Source of the DNA: Acidobacteriota bacterium
GTDB taxonomy: Bacteria > Acidobacteriota > Vicinamibacteria > Vicinamibacterales > CAVVIG01
Reading direction: 5' to 3'
DNA length: 64,000 bases
Assembly (NCBI GenBank): GCA_003222395.1
Contig: QHWB01000045.1
Span: forward strand, 87,130-151,129
The notes under the pieces were generated by a model, which was given only the letters and a program-made list of their open reading frames with translations, had not been told where the DNA came from and searched no databases. The position numbers were made by a program, and so were the translations under genes. This document shows, piece after piece, positions 16,172-27,478 of the stretch; the first letter of the stretch is position 1, and each line of letters begins with the position of its first letter.

Positions 16172-18448
16172 ATGTCTGTGAACCGTCGGCCCAACACATG
16201 TCGTGGTCAGCTGGCCGTGGCGGCCGCGACGATCTTCCTGCTCTTGCTCGCGACGTCGTTCGCGCCGCACGCGCAGACCAATCCCTTCACAGGTCCGTTC
16301 TGCACGGCACCGCCGGCGGCGACAGACACGTGGCCGATGGCGGGGACCGACAACATCGGCACGACGACGTCGGTGAGGCCGATCGCGTTCACGGGCGCGT
16401 CGCTCCTCGCGAACGACACCGGCAGCTCGCTGCGGGTGAACCGCGTCGGCGCGACGAGCGCGAACGGCGGCGCCATCGCCGGCGCCGATCCGTACACGTA
16501 CACCGCCCGAGCGGGATTCACCGGCTCGGATGTCTTCACGTACGAAATCATCGATGGGATCGGCGAGACGACGGTCGGCCTGGTGAAGGTGACCGTCGGC
16601 GGCGATACCGTCGCGCCGACCGTGAGCATCACGGCGCCGGCGGCGGGCACGGTGTCGGGCGTCGTCACGATCACGGCGTCGGCTGCTGACAACGTGGGCG
16701 TCGCCGGCGTGTCGTTCTTCGACGGCACGACCGCGATCGGCGTCGAAGATACCGCCTCGCCGTATCAGGCGACGTGGGACACGCGGCTGTACGCGGACGG
16801 CTCGACGCACAACCTCTCGGCCACCGCGCGCGACGCCGCAGGCAACGCCGCGACTTCTGCGGCCGTGGCCGTCACCGTCAACAACGCGGCGCCACCGCCA
16901 CCGCCACCGCCACCGCCACCGCCGCCAGGCCCGGCTCCTGCGGTCGAGAAGATGGTGTTCTCGGATGGCCTCGGCAAGCGCACGACGGCCGCCTTCAGCA
17001 CCGCAACGACGGGTGACGTGCTCATCGCGTTCGCCGCGTCGGATGGACCGCAGGCGGTGAACGGCCAGAACCTCACGATCAGCGGCGCCGGCCTCACCTG
17101 GACGCGCGTGCAGCGCGCGAACACGCAGTTCGGCTCGTCGGAAATCTGGACGGCGACCGCGTCGGCCGCGCTCATCAACGCGACGGTCTCGAGCACGCAG
17201 TCGTCCGCCGGGTTCTATCAGTCGCTGACAGTGATTGCGTTCACGGGCGTGAGCGGCGTCGGCGCGTCGAACAGCGCGAACGCCGGCACCGGAGCGCCGA
17301 GCGTGAGCCTCGTCTCGCAATCGGCCGGCTCCCTCGTCTACGCCGTCGGCAACGACTGGGACAACGCCATCGCGCGCTCGGTGCCCGCGGGTCAAACCAA
17401 AGTGCACGAGTACCCGGCGCCGGCGGGCGACACGATGTGGGTGCAGGCACTGGCCGGCACGACCTCTTCGGCGGGTCAGACGGTGCGCCTCAACGACACC
17501 GCCCCGACAACCGACCGTTGGAACTACGCGATCGTCGAGCTGAAACCGGCATCGGCGCCGGCGCCGCCGACGATGACGACCGTTCCCAACGTCGTCGGCT
17601 CCACTCAGACCGCCGCGCAGTCGGCGATCAGCGCCGCCGGACTGACGGTCGGAACTGTGACGAGCACCAACAACGCGGCACCGGCCGGCCAGGTGATCGG
17701 GCAGAGCCCGCTCGGCGGATCGAGCGCGGTGACCGGCAGCGCCGTGGCGATGACCGTGTCGCTCGGTCCCGCGCCGCCGGCTGCGGGTCCGGTGCTCGCG
17801 CTCTCGTTCAACGAAACGATAGGCTCGATGGCGACCGATTCATCCGGCAACGGCAACAGCGGATCGATCAGCGGCGCGAGCCGCGTCGGCGGCCAGGCCG
17901 GATACGGCGGCGCGCTGTCGTTCGACGGCGTCTCCTCGATCGTCACCGTGCCGCATAGCGCGTCGCTCGCGCTCTCGAACGGCATGACGCTCGAAGCCTG
18001 GGTGAATCCGACGGCCGATGCCGGCACCGCGCCGAACGACGGCTGGCGCACCGTGATCCTGAAGGAGCGCGGCACGAACGGCCTCGCGTATGCGCTCTAC
18101 GGCAACGACGGCAACTCGAACCCGTCGCGGCCGGCCGGCTACATCAACAGCGGCTTCGACAAGGAAGCGACGGCCGGACCGCAGCTGCCGGTCGGCGTCT
18201 GGTCGCACATCGCGGTGACCTACGACAACACCGCGATCCGGCTGTATGTGAACGGCGCGCTTCGCAGCACGTTCACGACAGCCGGCGCGATCTCGGCATC
18301 GACCGGGTCGCTGCAGATCGGCGGCAACAACGTGTTCTCGCTGCCGGGCACGGAGTTCTTCGCAGGACTGATCGACGAAGTCCGCGTTTACAACCGCGCG
18401 CTCAGCGCTGCTGAGATCGCAACCGATATGAGCACGCCGCTTCCGTAG
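16172..18448 (+). CDS. Large secreted multidomain protein (Ig-like, PASTA, LamG)
   Basis: This 758-residue protein starts after GAGGAGCGGAGA. In order it has a signal peptide (about 1-35, ending FAPHAQ); a cadherin-like/Ig-like domain with TARAGFTGSDVFTYEIIDG; a second Ig-like domain (APTVSITAPAAGTVSGVV, DNVGVAGVSFFDG); a linker of thirteen or so prolines encoded by CCACCG repeats; a beta-rich domain; a PASTA-like domain (TVPNVVGSTQTAAQSAISAA); and a C-terminal concanavalin/LamG domain (MTLEAWVNPTADAG, DEVRVYNRALSAAEIATDM). It is probably an extracellular glycan- or surface-binding protein. It precedes the multicopper oxidase by 31 bases, so co-transcription is possible. Confidence 0.88.
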   Translation: MSVNRRPNTCRGQLAVAAATIFLLLLATSFAPHAQTNPFTGPFCTAPPAATDTWPMAGTDNIGTTTSVRPIAFTGASLLANDTGSSLRVNRVGATSANGGAIAGADPYTYTARAGFTGSDVFTYEIIDGIGETTVGLVKVTVGGDTVAPTVSITAPAAGTVSGVVTITASAADNVGVAGVSFFDGTTAIGVEDTASPYQATWDTRLYADGSTHNLSATARDAAGNAATSAAVAVTVNNAAPPPPPPPPPPPPGPAPAVEKMVFSDGLGKRTTAAFSTATTGDVLIAFAASDGPQAVNGQNLTISGAGLTWTRVQRANTQFGSSEIWTATASAALINATVSSTQSSAGFYQSLTVIAFTGVSGVGASNSANAGTGAPSVSLVSQSAGSLVYAVGNDWDNAIARSVPAGQTKVHEYPAPAGDTMWVQALAGTTSSAGQTVRLNDTAPTTDRWNYAIVELKPASAPAPPTMTTVPNVVGSTQTAAQSAISAAGLTVGTVTSTNNAAPAGQVIGQSPLGGSSAVTGSAVAMTVSLGPAPPAAGPVLALSFNETIGSMATDSSGNGNSGSISGASRVGGQAGYGGALSFDGVSSIVTVPHSASLALSNGMTLEAWVNPTADAGTAPNDGWRTVILKERGTNGLAYALYGNDGNSNPSRPAGYINSGFDKEATAGPQLPVGVWSHIAVTYDNTAIRLYVNGALRSTFTTAGAISASTGSLQIGGNNVFSLPGTEFFAGLIDEVRVYNRALSAAEIATDMSTPLP

Positions 18449-18479
18449 CCGGCGCTAACAGAGCAGGAGAGGAACGTCC

Positions 18480-20723
18480 ATGAGTCGTATCTACTTGCCC
18501 AAGAACGCGTCGAAGGCCCGCCTCCGCGAGGCCGAAGAGGCGAGGCGTAATCGCGCGGAAATCGTGAGAGAGCTCTCCTGGGGCCGCGTCTCACGGCGCG
18601 ATCTCATCAAGATGGGGTTGTTCACCACCGCGGGAGCCCTCGCGCACCTTGGTGGATTGAATCCGTTCGCGAAGAGCATCTACGGCCAGATGCCTGCCGG
18701 CATGCCGCCGAGTCCGCTCTTCGGCGTCCAGCCGTTCACGCAGCCGATGCCGCGCTTCGACGTGCTTGCGCGAAATCCAGTCACCGGGACCGCCGACAAT
18801 CTGGTGTCGTGTCTGGGCCCCGCGCCGACGGCCGAAGCGAACCAGACGATGAAGCCGGTCGATCCGGCGCTCGGTGGCGGCTTCGGCCCGATCGAAGGGC
18901 GTCCGCCGGGACCGATCTGGGCGCACCAGCGGTTCAATCAGTTTCTGCCGCAGATCGCGGTCGAAGCGTGGCAGTCGCCTGCGACGACGAACCGCGTCTA
19001 CAACCCGCAGGTCGCATCGAGCCTGAACAGCGGCATCGATCCATCGCAGGGCATCCCGCTGCGGTTTCATCCGGGAATGCCGATCCAGAACCCGAACAAC
19101 GTGTGGACGTTCAACGGCACGATTCCGCCGAAGCTCGTCATGGGGAAGTACGGACAGCCGCTGATCTTCCGGCATCACAACAATCTTCCGGTAGACGTCA
19201 GGCAGAACGCCGGCTTCGGGCGTCACACGATCTCGACGCACGAGCACAACGGGCATCACGGTGCTGAGAACGACGGCTTCACCGGCGCGTTCTTCTTCCC
19301 CGGCCAGTTCTACGACTATCACTGGCCGGTGGTGCTCGCGGGGCACTTCAGCGTCAACACCGCTGCCACCGACCGCATGGCGAGCACGCCGGACGAGAGC
19401 GGCGGACTGATCAACGTGCCAGGCGACTGGCACGAGACGATGAGCACGCACTGGTTCCACGATCACATGTTCAGCTTCACGTCGCAGAACGTGTACAAGG
19501 GAAACGCTGCGATGTTCAACATCTACAGCGGGCTCGATCGCGGCAACGAGACAATCAACGACGGCGTGAACCTGCAGCTGCCGAGCGGATCGGCGAAGAG
19601 CTGGGGCAACCTCGATTACGACGTCAACCTGCTGCTCGCCGACAAGGCGTTCGATCAGGACGGCCAGCTGTTCTTCGACATCTTCGACTTCGACGGGTTC
19701 ATCGGCGACGTGAACACCGTGAACCTCGCGTACAACCCGTACTTCGAGGTGGAGCGGCGGAAGTATCGCTTCCGCATCCTCAACGCGAGCGTGTCGCGGT
19801 TCTACAAGGTGGCGCTGGCCAACGCGTCCGGAACGCCGCAGCCGATCACGCAGATTGCGAACGACGGCAACCTGCTGCCGCATCCGGTTGTTCTGTTCGA
19901 GCTCGACGAACAAGGCATTGCGGAGCGCTACGACATCGTGATCGACTTCTCAACCTACGCGATCGGCGAGAAGCTGCACCTGGTCAACCTGTGCGACCAC
20001 TTCGATCCGGCAAGCGCAAAGCTCGACGGCAAGAAACCGTTCCAGGATCTCACGATGGCGCAGGCGCTCGGCGGCGCAACACCCGATCCGTGCGTCGGCC
20101 GCATGCTCGAATTCCGCGTCGTTCGCAATCCGGCCCGGCCCGACGTGAGCCGCGTGGCCGACACCTTGATTCCGAATCCGGATCTCTCGGCGATTCCGGT
20201 GGCGCGCGAGCGGGTATTCGAGTTCAAGAGAGACGCCGCCCAGACGACGTCCGATCCGATTACGTCGTTCATGGGTCCCTGGGGCATTTCGACCGACGGT
20301 GGGACCACCCTTGCAGCCGACTTCGGGCGCGTCTCTGCGGCGCCGAGATTCGGGACGAGGGAAATCTGGACGCTGAAGGGCGGCGGCGGCTGGGACCATC
20401 CGATCCACATTCACTTCGAGGAAGGTCAGGTGCTCGCGCGCAACGGCAGCGCGGCGAACGTGCCGGCCTGGGAACGAGGTCGCAAGGACGTGTATCGGCT
20501 GCATCCCGCCGGGAGCATCACGATCACGATGCAGTTCCGCGACTGGGGCGGCATGTTCATGGAGCATTGCCATAACACGGTGCACGAGGACAACGCGATG
20601 CTCCTGCGCTGGGAAATCGACGACAGCGGCGCGCCGTTCCTGCGTCCGCTGCCGACGCCGATTCCAACTCCGCAGGGCGTCACGTTCGAGCCTCCGACCG
20701 ACGTGCTGCCGACGGCGTTATGA
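18480..20723 (+). CDS. Tat-exported multicopper oxidase
   Basis: This 747-residue oxidase has a twin-arginine signal (VSRRDLIKMGLFTTAGALA) after a charged N-terminus. All four copper motifs are present: HEHNGHHG near residue 254, THWFHDHMF near 323-329, HPIHIHF near 640, and HCHNTVHEDNAM from 696, the last with the type-1 His-Cys-His and an axial Met. This resembles the CotA/bilirubin-oxidase group. It couples four one-electron oxidations in the periplasm to reduction of O2 to water; the substrate may be a metal ion, phenolic or partner protein. It overlaps the SCO-cytochrome c fusion by ATGA, and that neighbour may supply copper and electrons. Confidence 0.93.
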   Translation: MSRIYLPKNASKARLREAEEARRNRAEIVRELSWGRVSRRDLIKMGLFTTAGALAHLGGLNPFAKSIYGQMPAGMPPSPLFGVQPFTQPMPRFDVLARNPVTGTADNLVSCLGPAPTAEANQTMKPVDPALGGGFGPIEGRPPGPIWAHQRFNQFLPQIAVEAWQSPATTNRVYNPQVASSLNSGIDPSQGIPLRFHPGMPIQNPNNVWTFNGTIPPKLVMGKYGQPLIFRHHNNLPVDVRQNAGFGRHTISTHEHNGHHGAENDGFTGAFFFPGQFYDYHWPVVLAGHFSVNTAATDRMASTPDESGGLINVPGDWHETMSTHWFHDHMFSFTSQNVYKGNAAMFNIYSGLDRGNETINDGVNLQLPSGSAKSWGNLDYDVNLLLADKAFDQDGQLFFDIFDFDGFIGDVNTVNLAYNPYFEVERRKYRFRILNASVSRFYKVALANASGTPQPITQIANDGNLLPHPVVLFELDEQGIAERYDIVIDFSTYAIGEKLHLVNLCDHFDPASAKLDGKKPFQDLTMAQALGGATPDPCVGRMLEFRVVRNPARPDVSRVADTLIPNPDLSAIPVARERVFEFKRDAAQTTSDPITSFMGPWGISTDGGTTLAADFGRVSAAPRFGTREIWTLKGGGGWDHPIHIHFEEGQVLARNGSAANVPAWERGRKDVYRLHPAGSITITMQFRDWGGMFMEHCHNTVHEDNAMLLRWEIDDSGAPFLRPLPTPIPTPQGVTFEPPTDVLPTAL

Positions 20724-22150
20724 AGCGGATGATGTGGCTGATCGCGGCCCTCGCGGCCGCGGTCTTCTCGATGCGGGTCGCAGCGGACAACACACGTTGG
20801 GGAGCCGACTACTTCCCCAACGTGACGTTGACGACACACGAAGGCAAGACGGTCCATTTCTACGACGATCTGATCAAAGGGAAGACCGTCGCGATCGATC
20901 TGATCTACACGACGTGCCAGTACGCCTGCCCGCTCGAGACGGCGCGCATGGTGCAGGTGCAGCGCGTCCTCGGCGATCGGGTCGGCCGCGACATCTTCTT
21001 CTATTCGATCACGATCGATCCCGAGCACGACACGCCCGCGGTTCTCAAAGAGTACGCGGAGAAATATCACGTCGGGCCAGGATGGCTCTTCCTCACCGGC
21101 AAGGCGTCGGATATCGAGCTGATCAGCAGGAAGCTCGGGCTCTATACCGAGAAGGATGCGGCAAACCCTGACGGTCACACGCCGACGCTCCTCGTCGGAA
21201 ACCAGACGACCGGCCAGTGGATGCGCAACTCGGCGCTCGACAACCCGAAGTTCCTGGCGAGAACCATCGGTGACTGGTTGAACAGCTGGGAGTCGAATGC
21301 CAAGAGGGAGCTTCGCTCGTTCGCCGAAGTGCCGATGCTGAACTTCGATCAGGGACAGTACACGTTCAAGAATCACTGTGCCGCGTGCCACACGATTGGC
21401 GGCGGCGACGCCATCGGCCCTGACCTGAAAGGCGTGACTGCGAACCGCGAGTACGACTGGCTCAAGCGGTTCATCGCGTCGCCGGAGAGAGTCTTCGCGG
21501 ACAACGACCCGATCGCGCGCACGCTTCTCGACAAGTACAAACAGGTGCGTATGCCGAGCTTGTCGCTGACCGAGCAGGATGCCGCGGTCCTCATCGACTA
21601 CATCGCGAGGGAAAGCGGCGACTCGCGGGTGGCGTCCGCATCGGCCACGGTGCCGATGCTGCCGATGCAGGGGATGCCCGACGTACCTCAGCCCACGACG
21701 TCGCATGATTCTTCGACCGCCTCAGGGTCGCCTGTCGGTCGAACGGCACGACCGGTCGATCTGAAGCCGCTCGTCGACGCGTACCTGCGTATTCATCAAG
21801 CGCTCGCGGCCGACACGCTCGATGGCGTGATGTCGAGCGCGATCGCGATTGCGACCGAGACGGCGAAGATCGGCTCACGCGCGGCGGCGATCAAGGTGGC
21901 GGTCAACCCATTCGCGCAGGCGCCGACGGTGGACGCGGCGCGCGAAGCATTCGGACCGTTGAGCGACGCGATCATCGCCTACGCGCGCGGCGCCGACGTG
22001 ACGTTCGGAGACAACGTGAACGCGGCGTATTGCCCGATGGCTCGCAAGTACTGGATACAAAAGGGGGAGACGATCGCAAACCCCTATTACGGGCGCAAGA
22101 TGGCTGACTGCGGCCGCATCGTGCCCGACCTGTCCGCGACCGACAAATAG
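20720..22150 (+). CDS. SCO1-cytochrome c-DUF3347 fusion protein
   Basis: This 476-residue exported protein contains three domains that are usually separate. After a signal peptide (about 1-22), an SCO1/SenC thioredoxin-fold copper chaperone spans about 25-195 with C66-x3-C70 (TTCQYACP) and the ligand H153 (DGHTPTLLVG). A class I cytochrome c follows, with haem motif CAACH at 220-224 and probable axial M278 (VRMPSLSLTEQD). A Ser/Pro linker leads to a DUF3347 domain from about 345, with AYCPMARKYW and NPYYGRKMADCG. DUF3347 occurs on copper-efflux proteins. The fusion suggests copper delivery combined with electron transfer, probably for the coupled multicopper oxidase upstream. Confidence 0.92.
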   Translation: MKRMMWLIAALAAAVFSMRVAADNTRWGADYFPNVTLTTHEGKTVHFYDDLIKGKTVAIDLIYTTCQYACPLETARMVQVQRVLGDRVGRDIFFYSITIDPEHDTPAVLKEYAEKYHVGPGWLFLTGKASDIELISRKLGLYTEKDAANPDGHTPTLLVGNQTTGQWMRNSALDNPKFLARTIGDWLNSWESNAKRELRSFAEVPMLNFDQGQYTFKNHCAACHTIGGGDAIGPDLKGVTANREYDWLKRFIASPERVFADNDPIARTLLDKYKQVRMPSLSLTEQDAAVLIDYIARESGDSRVASASATVPMLPMQGMPDVPQPTTSHDSSTASGSPVGRTARPVDLKPLVDAYLRIHQALAADTLDGVMSSAIAIATETAKIGSRAAAIKVAVNPFAQAPTVDAAREAFGPLSDAIIAYARGADVTFGDNVNAAYCPMARKYWIQKGETIANPYYGRKMADCGRIVPDLSATDK

Positions 22151-22174
22151 CTCTCCCTTCTCCAATACTCCTAC

Positions 22175-22218
22175 TCGCGCGACGGCACTTTGGATCGCCA
22201 GCAGAAGCCGTCGCGCGA
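22175..22218 (+). terminator. Hairpin after SCO-cytochrome c gene
   Basis: A perfect 12-bp inverted repeat (TCGCGCGACGGC at 22175-22186 with its complement at 22207-22218) lies 25 bases after the stop, with a 20-nt loop. The following sequence is only weakly T-rich, so termination may be inefficient or Rho-assisted. Confidence 0.4.
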
Positions 22219-22308
22219 TTCACACCTTTGTTACGCAAACGCTCTGGACACGGCTGAGCCAGTCAGATAACGTGCCCGGCTCACCGGGGGATGAAAAGGA
22301 GCGTGGAA

Positions 22309-23133
22309 ATGATGACTCGTACCACGGGTATCGTCGTCGGCGCCGCACTCGCGATTGCCGTCTCGTTCCCGATGACCGGGAGAGCAGATGACAAAGAAAA
22401 GAACGCCGTTCAAAATGCGACGGTGCACTTCGGCCAGCCCCAGCCTCAAACGCCGGACCCGAACCCGGTCGGAGCTGCCGTCACCCATTTCCTGATGCCG
22501 AATGACGTGACCATTCATAAAGGTGGAACGGTTACGTTCGTCGTGAACGGCGGCGGTCACGGGATCACGATTCACGAAGTCGCCAAGAAGACCACGCGAG
22601 CGGATATCGCTGAAGATCTCTGCGATGGAAATAACAACGAAACCGCGGATGCGACTGTTGCGCAAGAGATTACCGATCGCAGAGCGCGCGCTGCTGTGTG
22701 CAATGGCGCGGTTCGAGAAACCGCAGTCATCAACGGTGTCGTGGTCAGCTTTCTCGGGAGCCAGAACCTGGACTACATGATCACGGACGGGAAAGGCAAT
22801 CTCGTCATCGAGCCTGGGTTCAACGCCGATGGGGCGATTAATCCGCGTCTCGATGATCCAGACAACAGCCCCAGGCTTCTGGCAACGTCCGGCGCCTCGC
22901 CGGGTGACACGGCGAACCCGGCGGCGATCGCCGGGAATCGCGCCGGCGCGTTCCTCACGGGAACAGCGTTTAACCCGACCGCAACCCCGCCTGTCGCAGC
23001 CCCCGGAAATCGGATCCAGGTTAAGTTCCTGAGTACCGGCCGGTATTTGGTGATCTGCATGAACCGGGCACATTCGCTGAACGATCACATGTTCGGCTTC
23101 GTGAACGTCGTCGACGACGGAGAAGACAAGTAG
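22309..23133 (+). CDS. Secreted cupredoxin-domain protein
   Basis: This 274-residue protein starts at an ATG seven bases after AAGGAG. An earlier ATG at 22291 contains that ribosome-binding site and is disfavoured. It has a signal peptide (about 1-27). The cupredoxin fold is split: an N-terminal strand pair with the first copper ligand (VTHFLMPNDVTIHKGG, GGGHGITIHEV), a long cysteine-containing insert, and the C-terminal ligand loop GRYLVICMNRAHSLNDHMFG, with a Cys, His and Met in the order expected of a type-1 copper site. It may shuttle electrons to or from the multicopper oxidase. A paralogue with a similar leader lies at 29607. Confidence 0.85.
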   Translation: MMTRTTGIVVGAALAIAVSFPMTGRADDKEKNAVQNATVHFGQPQPQTPDPNPVGAAVTHFLMPNDVTIHKGGTVTFVVNGGGHGITIHEVAKKTTRADIAEDLCDGNNNETADATVAQEITDRRARAAVCNGAVRETAVINGVVVSFLGSQNLDYMITDGKGNLVIEPGFNADGAINPRLDDPDNSPRLLATSGASPGDTANPAAIAGNRAGAFLTGTAFNPTATPPVAAPGNRIQVKFLSTGRYLVICMNRAHSLNDHMFGFVNVVDDGEDK

Positions 23134-23200
23134 AGAACGTGCTGTACGCCGCCGGACCATCCAGCATCCGCTGAGATGGCGCCGGCGGCTCGGCGTCACT

Positions 23201-24331
23201 TTGCGTCCTCGCACTTCGCCTCTCGCCTTCGTGACCCTCCTCGCCAGCGCGATGTCAGCCGTCGCTCAGAACCCGGTTCAGATCGACGGCAGACCGGCGC
23301 TGATGATTTCGAACGACAAGCTGACGCTCGGCGTCCGCACCGAGGGCGGCGCCATGGTGCGGCTGGTCTTGAATGACGATCCGGCAGCCGTCAATGCCAT
23401 GCACGCGGGGTTGGGACATTTCGTGTGCGTCGACGGCTTCGGGCCCGTCTCGGCCGAGGAGCGCGCTGCCAGCCTGCCCGGTCATGGGGAAGCCCACCTG
23501 GTCAAGTGGGAGCTGGTCTCCTCCGGGAAGACCGACGTCGTCGGCCGTCCGAAGACGACCACGGTGTCGTTCGTCGCGACGCTGCCGATCGTTCAGGAAA
23601 AATTCCGCCGGACGATTCGCCTCGTGGACGGCGAGAACGTCGTGTACGTCGAGAGCGAGCTCGAGAACCTGTTGGGGTTCGACCGGCCGATCAACTGGGG
23701 TGAACACGCGACGATCGGATCACCGTTCCTCGAGCTGGGGAAGACGATCGTCGAGATGTCGGCGACTCGGGCGATGACGCGGTCGCACGAGTCTCAGTCC
23801 GACGCGGCGCCGCACCGGCTCGCGTCGTTCAAACCGTTCACCTGGCCGATGGCTCCAGCGCTGAACGGCGAATCAATCGACGTCCGACCGACGCCGACCA
23901 GCATCCCGATCGGCGATCACACGGCGTCGCTGATGGACCCGGCACGGCGCCTGGTGTTCGTGACGGCATTCAACGCGAACAAGCATCTGCTGCTCGGATA
24001 TGTCTTTCGGAGGGAGGAGTACCCGTGGACGCAGTTGTGGGAATCCTATCCGGCTGATGATGCGCGGATCGCTCGCGGACTGGAATTCGCGACGCAGCCG
24101 TTCGACCTCCCGCGGCGCGAGGTCATCCAGACCGGTTCGCTGTTCGACACGCCGACGTACCGGTGGCTCCCCGCCAAATCGAAAATCGGCTCGGCGTTCC
24201 TGATGTTCTACACGCGAACGCCCGACGGATTCCGGAAGGTAGACAATGTCGTCCTCGAAGGCGGCAGGCTGACGGTCGATGATCGCGCGTCCGGAATCAA
24301 GATTGTCGTGACCGCTTCCCGCCCGCTGTAG
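23201..24331 (+). CDS. Secreted aldose-epimerase-like (mutarotase-fold) protein
   Basis: This 376-residue protein has a signal peptide (LAFVTLLASAMSAVAQ) and a beta-sandwich pattern resembling galactose mutarotase-like proteins (MISNDKLTLGVRTEGGAMV, FRRTIRLVDGENVVYVESEL, INWGEHATIGSPFLE, LEFATQPFDLPRREV). The NWGEHATIGSPF motif aligns with the substrate-binding His/Glu region of that superfamily, but catalysis is unproven. The start is uncertain: the TTG at 23201 gives a clean signal peptide and a GTG at 23231 is an alternative. No ribosome-binding site is clear. It is probably periplasmic and may bind or process oligosaccharides. Confidence 0.7.
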   Translation: MRPRTSPLAFVTLLASAMSAVAQNPVQIDGRPALMISNDKLTLGVRTEGGAMVRLVLNDDPAAVNAMHAGLGHFVCVDGFGPVSAEERAASLPGHGEAHLVKWELVSSGKTDVVGRPKTTTVSFVATLPIVQEKFRRTIRLVDGENVVYVESELENLLGFDRPINWGEHATIGSPFLELGKTIVEMSATRAMTRSHESQSDAAPHRLASFKPFTWPMAPALNGESIDVRPTPTSIPIGDHTASLMDPARRLVFVTAFNANKHLLLGYVFRREEYPWTQLWESYPADDARIARGLEFATQPFDLPRREVIQTGSLFDTPTYRWLPAKSKIGSAFLMFYTRTPDGFRKVDNVVLEGGRLTVDDRASGIKIVVTASRPL

Positions 24332-24515
24332 CGACTTCGGAAAATCGTGTAAGGTTATGTCCGGTTTCGAATATTTCGGTATCGTAGTAATCATTTCCAC
24401 ACCTAGTTTCGCGAGCGCCGCGCGGCTTTTACGGCCGAGTCGTCGCCGTCGGCCCCGACCGAATCGTTGAGCGTCCGGGCCGACGTGTGGCACCGCGCTT
24501 GCTCGCCGTTCCCGC

Positions 24516-26642
<2,127 letters not shown>

Positions 26643-26689
26643 GCGAGCCGCTTCGGTGAATCAGCGCGTCAGGAACTCGAGACGATCGC

Positions 26690-27160
26690 TCAGTGAACCG
26701 AGCCGCGCTGCGCGTCCGTGCTCGAAACGACGCGTGGCGCCGCGTTCTGCTGCGTGTTGAGCGGCGTGGTGTAGTCGAGGCGGCGAAGATATTCCCACTG
26801 CTCAGCGGACAGCTCGATGAGCGCGGACGCGTCGGTCAGATCGTCGCCGCCGTTGACGACAATCACCACGGCGGCGCGATCGGCGCGTTCGTGGACTTCG
26901 ACCGACATCTGCTCGTCGACGAGCGTGAACGTCTCGAGCACGTTCTTCGGCGGCGGTTCGGCGCATTTCGAGCGATCGATGTACGGCAGGCTCATGAGCT
27001 GAAGCCATTCCGAGGCCGTCAGCGTCATCATGTACGGCTCCGCGGTCCTGTCGGGAGCCGTTTCCACGACGAGTTGAATCATCGAACGGTCGGCGCACTC
27101 GCGGATTTCGAGTGAGGCGAAGCCGTCGAGGAAGCGTACGGACCGAAGCGCGATGGCCAT
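26690..27160 (-). CDS. Hypothetical protein
   Basis: This 156-residue soluble protein has no signal peptide. It contains two similar halves, each with a short acidic beta-rich stretch followed by ASEWLQLMSLPYID or SAEQWEYLRRLDYT, which suggests an internal duplication of a small domain. No family recognised. No strong ribosome-binding site precedes the ATG. It lies downstream of GlgX on the opposite strand and reads away from the intergenic hairpin at 27346-27406. Confidence 0.6.
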   Translation of the reverse strand: MAIALRSVRFLDGFASLEIRECADRSMIQLVVETAPDRTAEPYMMTLTASEWLQLMSLPYIDRSKCAEPPPKNVLETFTLVDEQMSVEVHERADRAAVVIVVNGGDDLTDASALIELSAEQWEYLRRLDYTTPLNTQQNAAPRVVSSTDAQRGSVH

Positions 27161-27478
27161 CGATTGTTCTTTGATATGACAGGGGGAGCCGTTAGTGTCG
27201 CGGCAACGAGCTCAGCTGTCAATCGGACTTCGACGGTCCGCGCCGCGCGGCGCTCGGAATCGTGAAACGCCGTGAACAGATGTGCAGCTCGGCGTTCCAC
27301 GGATCGGCGCGTAGACCACGGTCGGCGTGTTCGATCGCGGCCGCTGCGGCCTTCTCCGCGAAGCAACACGCGTGAGGTTCGCGCGGATCGTCGCGGAGAA
27401 GGCCGCCTTCGACACTCATCAGTACGTCCGCGAGCTAACGCAGGCTGAACCGTCCCAGTTTGTTGCCGTCGCGGGTCG
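27161..27478. other. Intergenic region with possible gene relic
   Basis: These 318 bases separate two minus-strand genes. Short minus-strand frames (for example 27219-27419, with CCFAEKAAAAAIEHADRGLR) are too short and unsupported to call as genes. The region is dominated by the long inverted repeat listed separately. Confidence 0.4.
27346..27406. repeat. Perfect 16-bp inverted repeat
   Basis: GCGGCCTTCTCCGCGA at 27346-27361 is exactly complementary to 27391-27406, with a 29-base loop. It lies downstream of the beta-barrel-like gene at 27479-27937 and may end or stabilise its transcript. No U tract follows on either strand. Confidence 0.7.

Noticed and set aside
16890-16930. CCACCG microsatellite as a regulatory repeat
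   Set aside because: It encodes the polyproline linker of the secreted protein and is explained by coding.
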